Shown: piece by piece, positions 56,150 to 64,000 of the stretch
Layout: each line of letters opens with the position of its first letter
How positions within the stretch are numbered: the stretch's first letter is position 1
NCBI GenBank assembly: GCA_030248225.1
Contig: JASANE010028077.1
Location: forward strand, 1-64,000
Source of the DNA: Trileptium ribeirensis
Taxonomy: Eukaryota > Nematoda > Enoplea > Enoplida > Thoracostomopsidae
Reading direction: 5' to 3'
Length of the DNA: 64,000 nt
Position numbers and translations under genes: made by a program
The notes under the pieces: generated by a model
What the model saw: only the letters and a program-made list of their open reading frames with translations
The model's database searches: none
What the model was told of the DNA's origin: nothing

Positions 56150-59104
56150 TTATATTGTACAATTATATATAAATCTAGAAGAAAACTCATAACCACGTAT
56201 ATTTAAATTCACTGTGTCCCAACATATCGTAACTGTAATACAACATCCTGATTATTCTTACATTATATATCGGTCATTTACATCATTGATAACTAGAGTC
56301 GGCCAAAACTCCGTTAACAATATTAAAAGCAAACTATACATATAGCAGGCGAAAATGCAAAATTTGACTTACTATTTCTTGAATATACTTTTATCAATAA
56401 AACCTAACCAAGCTAAGGTAACGGTGAGAGGACCCAACTCGCCATACCATAATAGATGTTCAAGGCCCGTCGGTTCAGGGCAGATGGTTCCCAGGGGCGT
56501 ATGGGGTGGGACTTGATCAGGAGGACAAACCATAAATTTTCCGCATAGCCCCTGATTTTTCCTCATGTTTCCACCAATCTGAGCTATGAGCCTGAGTTTA
56601 AAAATGCCCTCAAGAAGGAAAATATTCAAAAAGTGAATGTGCTTATAGGAAGAGTGCATTAGAGAAGAGTAGGCACTCATAAGCTTTTTCTTGCTTTTTT
56701 CGATTTTTACAGTCCGAACAGGGCCATTCAAAGTCATCTTGACGAAACAGGTCTCCCCTAGGTGCCAAGAAACAAAAAGTACCACAATCACATATTACTT
56801 AGGCCCAGTTTCGCTAAATATTAAATCGTGTTACTTAACTACCTGTTATTCGACAAACTTTAATAAATCCCAGAGTCAATCGTTCTATTCCCTTATCTTT
56901 TAGCATATTATGTTGCAGAATAATATTATATCTCTGATTTTAGGTCGTCCTCGCGTACACATATTCCTAAACCTGAAAAGGTTATTTAGAGATGCCAGTG
57001 TAACCCTAATATTCTTAACTTTTTCTCTTATCACTAAGACCCCGGGGGCTGCCTCTCCCAACTCCCCGCTGAAAGATTCCCCGGGAACAGGGACTTTGCC
57101 GCCCGGACTCCCTACTAAGCTATTTTCCCACTAATCCCGAGAGCTGTCGTGACTTTAAGTAAGACTAAGCTTAATACATGGCATAAACTACCCACATTAT
57201 CACATTTTTCTTCTGCATCACAAATTCCGGACACCATATCTCAATATGCCTACACGGACGCCACCGATATCCCGCTTTGTAGTATCGGCTTACATCTATA
57301 ACATATCCAAATTTTAGCCAAATCTATTAGCCCGCTCAAAAATTACGACCCTGAACGCAAAAAGTCCACAATTCTCATATTTTACAAAATCGGCATCAAC
57401 CCTGAAAAGGGGGGTCTTCTGAATCCCTTTACCAGATAAGACCTCGAATTATGTTTCATCAGAAAGAACGGAAAAAATTGATCGCTGGGGTAAGAAGAGG
57501 AGGAACCTTAAGCGAAGCTTTGCCAGAAAAAATTGCAAAAAAAGCCTCTAAACCCCCAAAAATCCCAATCAAAGAATCCTAAACCAGCGTGAAGGCGGTT
57601 TGTTCATGAAAAGGGCGACCCTGGACTTGAAGAGACCTCTTTAGGGGGTGAGAGATGATTGGGGGTCCAGAGACTAAGGGGGCTATTCATGAAAAAATGG
57701 TGGGACCCTTCGCTAATTTTTTGCCCCCCCCCCCCGGCTTTGGAGGGTCGATTGTGGAACTTCCTTGCACTGTAATGCTAACCCTTGTTCGACGGCGCGG
57801 GCGTTTCCGGCATGAACCACCCAGCTTTTATTTTGGGGAGGTGGTCATCATGCAGCTCGGAACCCGCCAACGCCCAATTTTTGAGGGGGTCGGTTGAACC
57901 GGTAGCTGCTTATAAACCGACTCACCGAAAACGCCCACGTAATCAAATAAATTTTACATGGTTTAGTACATCAGTAAAAATGTTTTGTGGTATTATCGAG
58001 CAAAATTTGGTACTAAACAAATCATCTTGACGAGAGCTATCCAGCGAACACAAATTCAACTGTGAATTTCCACCAACGCGCGAACCCAGGGCCAAAAAAA
58101 CAATTTTTCAGAGATCTCGGGGTCAAACATGCTATAAATTGTGTGTTCTGTTGTCATAGAACGTACAATTCTGTTGTCTGCAACAAGGTCTTGTAATTTC
58201 TCTTAGAGAAATCACAATTTCTCCGTATAAATGATTGCAAATACAATTAGCTGTCAGAGGATATCAGGAAGTCTTGATCCCTCATTCAGGACGCATCAAT
58301 GAAGAAATTCCTAATGCATGATACCACTGCTGCAGCTTATAAATTGCACGTACATTGAGTTAAACTATAGCTTACTTTTCGCAAACAGTAATCGAGTTCG
58401 TTGGGTCTATATGCAGGATTAACGCACACCTATAACATAATGGGCAATCTATTAAAAGTGACAGAGAAATCACAATCTAATTCAATTTTTTCAGTTCGAA
58501 TACAACACCATGATAGTTCTCATTCCACTGATATATAACTGGACGCCATTTTTCACCATGTCATAAACAGCTAACAGAACATTTGTTCGATTCGAACTAT
58601 TCCTAGCCAACCACACCGAGACCTCATGTGATTATTGAATATTACATAAAATGGTATATTTCGTTACTCATTAGGACGCTGAAATTAGGACCTGGCTGAA
58701 ATGCTAAATTGGAGAAGAAAATATTTTGGAATTTTATTGTAAGCTGAGAACATACCGAATCTATAGGTTTTCGGTGTCCTAAATAGTATTACGATTAATG
58801 TAACTGTATTTATAATTTTTGGTTTATACAAACCGTTTTTGATTATTGCCGCTGCGGATTTCTAAACCAAGTTACGCAAATACACAAAGATTTGGGTAAT
58901 GAAACCAAGAGACGTAATCACACCGTTTCAACCCCACGGATCTGATTAAAAAGTTTATAAATTTCTTAAAATATGGTCATTTCATTGAAAGATACTGACT
59001 TCATAGTGAATATAGGTTTTTTTAACGGGGAGAGCGAAGCGAACAGAATATCCACTGAAGGTGCTGAATGAAAATCGTGACAATTCCTTGTCTGTAGCTG
59101 TTAT
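56150..59104. other. Long region without a supported gene
   Basis: 57000-57130 and 57380-57740 hold GGGGG/CCCCC runs like those in the nearby MITEs, but without matched ends that I can define. 59015-59075 carries a dispersed 'gagcgaagcgaacagaatat' then 'ccactgaaggtgct' phrase. Confidence 0.4.
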
Positions 59105-59532
59105 CTGGCCTGTCCACAGCCCTCCGAAAAGTGGGGGGAACTTCGGGGGGCCCCCATGTTCATTCTCGGGGAAAATTTCAAAGTGAGGGGAACTTCGGGG
59201 GGCCCCATGTTCATTCTCGGGGGAAATTTCAAAGTGGGGGTGATAAATTTTGCTTAAAAATACAAAATATTTCCATATTTTCATGCATTTTTACTACTGT
59301 GAACGCACTTTCAAGCTAAAAAACAATATTTTAGCATTAGTGGTAATTAATGTTTAAAAAAGAATTTGCAAACAAAGAACATAAATTTTCAGACATAAAA
59401 AATTTTTGGAATTAGTTGAACATGGGGGTTTCGGCCGAGTGGGGGGGACGGACATGGGGGAAAATCTCACGAACATGGGGAGATTTGGAAAGTGGAGGGG
59501 GTCCCCCCACCCCCCCACTGTGGACAGGCCAG
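59105..59532. mobile_element. MITE with CTGGCCTGTCCACAG ends, copy 2
   Basis: Perfect 15-base inverted ends with flanks GTTAT at 59100-59104 and 59533-59537, a clean 5-bp target duplication. An internal 'cttcggggggcccc..catgttcattctcgg' unit is duplicated in tandem (59147 and 59185), which explains the greater length than copy 1. Confidence 0.93.
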
Positions 59533-59537
59533 GTTAT

Positions 59538-60428
59538 TAAAAACTCATCTTCGAGTAGATGGATTCCGACAAAATTTTTTTGTTCGATAACAATAGTGAT
59601 AATGATTAACCCTTTAATTAAACGAGAACTACTGCTCTGACACCATCTTCCGAAATGATTTTAACGGTTTCTTTGCCAATAATTATGGCCTTGGGGACAC
59701 CAGCGTTTCACAGCATATACATATCTCGCGACGCAGGCCTCGCATTGAAAAACTGAGGCCATTACAGAATTACAGATAGTTAGCATCAAACAGTGGGTAG
59801 TTACTTCTGAAACACCCTGTACATTATGCATCCATTTGTATCTAGTACGAAGTTAATAACAATACAGATAGCATTTAAAATACAAACGTATGATATAAAA
59901 TTTCGATGACAAATAACCATGTTCCTGTTGGATCATAATTTACGTCGTTGTGTATATTTATCGCCTATGCGTCTTCTAACAGCGCATATACAAAGAAGCG
60001 ATAACAGTACATTACCAAATAATCTAAAGTCGATATATCTATTACCAACCAGTATAAGACCAGACATAGCACTTGCAAACTGAGTCAGCACCCACTCGTA
60101 GTAATTAGGAGACCAGATTCCAATCCGATCTTTAGGTTTGAGACCAATAGCAAGAAGACCCGAAGCGAAGGATTTTGCCTAAAATCAAGCGGAATTAAAT
60201 CCACAGAAGCCACCCATACTGATTTAATAAATGAAGAATAAAAACAGAAAGTAACCCTAATTCAAAATCATATTAAGAATAGCTATTCAATTTAGCGGCA
60301 TTGCAAAATTTTACAAATGCAATTCAGAATAACACTACTAATTCATGTCAATGCACATTATGAGCAATTATTAAAGACGAAAGGTATATCCGGATTTCGC
60401 TATACAGCGGGAGTAGCAGGGTATCTGC
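59538..60428. other. No supported gene
   Basis: AT-rich, with no clear repeats. Confidence 0.4.
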
Positions 60429-61768
60429 CAGAGAATAAACGGAACCGGAACCAGCAACCGGAGCCGTTCATTTAAACCGGATCCGGAACCTGGTCTTCGA
60501 AATTTATACATAGTAAAACAGATGATGGAAGAAATTAAGGTATAGTGGATTTAAAATGCATTAAAAATAACTTTTACATTAAACTTAATGTATTGCGATG
60601 GTATTATTGCCTTTCTGAAACTTTAAAGAGACTGAGGAAGCTAATAATGTTTATTTATCGATCAAATATATCGGTTTTTGGACATTCAGAACAAAAAATG
60701 TCTTTCACTATACACCACTGAGTATACTGCGTCAAATCGAATGTGCTTACAAAGCTTGGAGCGTAGAATACACACTTTCGCTCTGTCTCCAGTCGCCTAC
60801 CCTTACTACACATACGTTTGTTGCATGTTCTTCTGTAGGAAACTTAAAATTATTGGTTTATATGATTCTAAGAGAAAATAATAGATAGAATTTAATTTTC
60901 TGATCAGTGGTCAGAGACACACTGTTTAGGCTAGCGTTGGACAAAACAGTGCCCGTCAGTTACAGTACTCGCCAAAAATGACCGTCGCATTTCGAGCAAG
61001 CGAGTTCGAGCGAGTCGCGAGCGAGTCTCGAGCGAGTGGCTCGCTCGAGATTTCGCAACTATTTAAATTAATAGAAAATTCTATTTTTAGAACAAATTTA
61101 TTTCGAGCGAGTCGCGTGCGAGTCTCGAGCGAGCGACAGTCATTTTTGGCGGGTACTGTAGATCATAATGATGATAACTTTCCAATCAGAATGCTATAGA
61201 TGAGACACACTGTGATGCTGCTCGCACAGTTTCAATAACTACAGTTCATTGCCAAGAAAGCAGTTTCTTGCTGCGTTGCAGATAACGTTAGTTTACTTCA
61301 ATTTAGACTGATTTACCAAATTTACAAGGCACTGGCGGGTGCTTGACGCAATTTATGTTAACCAAGCATACCCTAAGTACTTCTGCGTAAGCCATACTCT
61401 GTTACCGAGCTAGACCGGTTTAATTCAAACGTATCCCACAGACTTCTGGATGTGTAAAATAGCTGCTACAAGCATCGACCTGGCTTTGATTTAACAAACT
61501 GCTGCAGGTTATTATGAAAGATTCCTGCTCAAATTATGTGCCCTACTTACGTTTCACACGGGAAATTGGTTACTTAATCTTTTCTTTTGCTTGGTTGTAT
61601 TGGAGCTTGATCATTGTATAATATATATTACATACGTTTGGTTTACAGGATGAAGCAAAAAAATGTGGAAAATTTCAAACAAAATTTTTGAACCGGAATT
61701 CCGGTTCCGGTATGTTTTTTGCCCTTTGCCGGAACCGCAACCGGAACCGGAATTCCGGTTACTCCCTG
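60429..61768 (-). mobile_element. hAT-like non-autonomous element, copy 2 (inverted)
   Basis: Reverse-orientation copy of 26412-27585, starting CAGAGAATAAACGGAACCGG and ending CCGGTTACTCCCTG. Flanks GTATCTGC and TTATCTAC match at six of eight. It contains a complete TA-flanked MITE at 60963-61158 which copy 1 lacks. Confidence 0.85.
60963..61158. mobile_element. Tc1/mariner-type MITE, GAGCGAGTCGCGAGC interior
   Basis: The ends CAGTACTCGCCAAAAATGAC and, reversed, CAGTACCCGCCAAAAATGAC, are inverted. TA is present on each side (60961-60962, 61159-61160). Copy 1 of the host element at the matching place has a single TA, directly showing TA duplication. The interior is built of CTCGAGCGAG/GCGAGTCGCG units. 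Confidence 0.95.
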
Positions 61769-62045
61769 TTATCTACTGAACCCTAATGGCCGCCTCGTCT
61801 CGCGGAAAGTTTGACGCCCTTAAATATTTAATTCTGATCCCAAGATATTTTACCTAAGATGGGTGTAAAATGCATGTTGCTTATTGCGCACATAAATCAC
61901 AAATAACGCTGTAATGCTGATGCATAAACCTATATATAAAGCCATACATACATACATGACGACACTTTTGTGCTATACATAATTATTTGCTCACTAGAAG
62001 TATATGCATAATATCAAAGCACACAATGAATAAATTGAAGGGTTC

Positions 62046-64000
62046 AGGGCAAAAAGGTGCTAAGTGCCATTTTTTGGAATTTTGGGATTTTTACACTATT
62101 TAGGTCCAAATTTCACGATCTTTCCGCTCAAAAAGGTGATAAGTACGTATTTCGCGTGGTTAGGCAGATACATACGGCAAAAACGAGGTAAGTACATAAT
62201 TTCGACAAATTTTCCGAGCAAGAAGGTGCTAAGTGCATAGACGTGTACTTAGCACCTTTTTGCACACGAAGTGTGAAAAGCCAAAAGGTGCTAAGTACAG
62301 AGAAATTCGTTTGCATTACTTTAAAGAAGGTCAATCAGCAAAATAAGCACAAAGTGTAATACATTTTGTTTCAGATATCAACTCATCTACGAAGACGAAA
62401 TGCCGACAATACCACCACAGAAACTACATTATTATTGAAATGCTGAACGTTATAGTTATAAGGAGCGCAGTACATTTGACTAAACTAGTGCTTCCACGAA
62501 AAGAAAACATAGCTACAACAAGCTTCTTGAACATATGTTTATCTGTTGCCTATGATTTGCTTTTGAATGTTTTGAGCTATTTGTTTGTTACGATGATTCT
62601 GCTTATGAGAACAAATGTACTTCGCTCCTCATAACATTTCAGAGTTTTTAAATAATAATGCCGAGTTTCATAATGCGCGATATTGTCTGGGTCAAATGGC
62701 GGAAAATCAACTACCCTTGCTACGTCTGCAACCTCTCGACGTTCGTTGGAAAACCGCCCAAAGGAAAAATCCTGGTCGAATTCTTCGGTTATACCAAAAG
62801 TCCATACGCGTGGGTACTCCCAAGGCAAATAGTGGCTTTCGAAAACTGCCAAGTTCGCTCGTTCCTCCAAGATCGTCGCGTATCCAAGTGCATTGAACAC
62901 TTGAAGGATTTTTGTCTGGATGAGGGTGGTTACGACTCTCTTCTCGCAGTTTTGGACGCCAACGCCTTGCTTAACGATTTGATAGGAACTGGTGCGGCAG
63001 GTGGTGAAAATGACGTTCTCGCGATAGACATCAGCGACCCTCATGAAAGCAAAGATGAAGCGGATGCTACTGCTAATATCAGCATGGGCATTCTTCCTGC
63101 TGGCGGGCAGGACCCGGCGGAAACTCCAGCCTCCAGCCGTAGTCCATGCCGAACCCGGGAAACCTGCTTCACGACAGCTAACGAGGATAGCTCCGAGGTG
63201 TTAAGCCGTGGCCGTCACAGGATCAAACGAACTACAACAACAAAGGGGTTCCATATGACACATCGACCAGGTCCGCCCCCTCACAAGGAGCGCCGAACCT
63301 CAATTCCGCAACCCTGTAGTGACCAATCCGATGAATACATCCCTTCGCCGCCTCGCGTAGCTAGAAAGCGGAAAGGAAAGACGAGCTTTCATGCGACATC
63401 TTCACCGGTGCCGCGTCCAACAGTAACGCCAATCCCTCGTAGCGGAGATCCAGAATTTGAAGGTTTCGAGTTGACTGACAGCGAGCGCTATGTGGAAAAT
63501 AATACAAAGAAGACGACCCGTCGGCGATCTAGGAATCCAAAAGTTTGGCTGAAAATGTCCGCGCGGCTGCTTATAACAGCAGCGAAGCTTACGAAAACGC
63601 TAACAAAACGTTAATTCCTACGCAAGGAAATGCTGTCGGTAAGAACTTGTGCCACAATGATCATAAATCCTGTCGATTTAAATGCAATGACATTGACAAT
63701 GAATCCTGGACGCGCATTTTTGCGGAGTATTACAGCCTTTCTAAGTCGGCAAAAGAGATGTTTCTGTACGGCCTGCAAACCAAGACCGAAATTAAACGGC
63801 GACGAAAGGTTACTGCAAAGCCTCACAGTGCCAGCTGGTCCTACCATGTCACAGTAGACGGAGCACGACGAAGGGTTTGCCACTCCGCTATCTGCAAACT
63901 ATTGGACGTCAGCAATAAACGTTTCGAGACCTTGCGGAAGTAGTCCGGCAGCGAGGTTTTGCCAGTGGCCGATCTACGTGGCAGGCATGCAAACAGACCG
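62046..64000 (+). mobile_element. DNA transposon element 3, left part (runs off window)
   Basis: Starts AGGGCAAAAAGGTGCTAAGT. The motif CAAAAAGGTGCTAAGTAC is iterated at 62050-62068, 62129-62147, 62178-62195, 62219-62238, 62246-62264 (inverted) and 62282-62298. A plus-strand gene for a PWWP-bearing putative transposase follows. The opening bases AGGGCAAAAAG are the same as in element 1, but the iterated motif differs. The right end lies outside the window. Confidence 0.8.
62658..64000 (+). pseudogene. PWWP-domain putative transposase of element 3, partial
   Basis: ATG at 62658. Residues 6-66 form a PWWP-like domain (DIVWVKW, then VEFFGYTKSPYAWV). An acidic, then Ser/Arg/Lys-rich linker follows, including SDEYIPSPPRVARKRKGK, comparable to the SDSEYLPTPPRKRRK segment of element 1. 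The frame passes from 62658-63614 to that of 63545-63943 at about 63545. The second frame has a Cys-rich segment (CHNDHKSCRFKC) and a VCHSAICKLLDVS helix-turn-helix-like stretch, as in element 1. A TAG at 63941 interrupts the frame, but it continues in register to the window end with a HANRP segment shared with element 1. The RNase H-like core lies beyond the window. Confidence 0.75.

Noticed and set aside
62577..63044. 155-codon minus-strand frame
   Set aside because: It is opposite the PWWP segment of the element 3 gene, which has recognisable domain structure on the plus strand.
1..64000. tRNA and rRNA genes
   Set aside because: I saw no cloverleaf with A- and B-box-like blocks and no conserved rRNA segments; the hairpin trio at 20469 lacks tRNA spacing.

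Overview
This is a repeat-dense, AT-rich eukaryotic window, most likely from an invertebrate animal. That placement rests only on the kinds of transposons present, since I see no host gene. Every coding region I can support is a fragment of a mobile element, and nearly all are broken by stops or frameshifts.

Layout. Bases 1-450 hold the C-terminal end of an unknown ORF, a polyadenylation signal and a complete type III hammerhead ribozyme motif (345-403). From about 13930 down to 857, on the minus strand, lies a decayed Ty3/gypsy-like retroelement. In its own direction it reads: Asn/Arg-rich nucleocapsid-like ORF, several acidic ORFs of unknown role, an envelope-like glycoprotein, then pol (protease, RT, RNase H, integrase), a disordered ORF, and a NADAR-domain ORF. 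Having env-like sequence before pol and a NADAR domain after pol are both unusual. I found no LTRs. Bases 14755-17580 are a diverged tandem duplication whose first copy carries a dispersed repeat that recurs at 25020-25450.

The centre of interest is three DNA transposons. Element 1 (20805-24640, minus-strand gene) and element 3 (62046 to past the window end, plus strand) encode related large proteins: a PWWP-like N-terminal domain, a low-complexity basic linker, and a conserved C-terminal region. In element 1 that region contains acidic residues placed as in an RNase H-fold transposase; element 3 is cut off before that part. Element 2 (43099-47579) encodes a spliced protein of a different but analogous family, with a 23-unit coding minisatellite. 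Elements 1 and 2 have matching terminal inverted repeats. All three left ends read AGGG, and each is lined with its own iterated subterminal motif. Element 2 sits inside an element with hAT-like ends (42695-49163), and a right-end fragment of it recurs at 53297-53926.

The rest is a mosaic of non-autonomous elements. There are hAT-like elements with CCGG-rich or GGGCC-rich ends, and Tc1/mariner-type MITEs with TA target duplications whose interiors are different self-complementary iterations. A family with CTGGCC ends has 5-bp target duplications. One element with GGTGGCC ends is nested in another and flanked by a 6-bp duplication. Several arrays of iterated G- or C-rich motifs are also present. 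Long stretches (17600-20450, 29620-34300, 39070-40690, 49170-50170, 56150-59100) show no supported gene.
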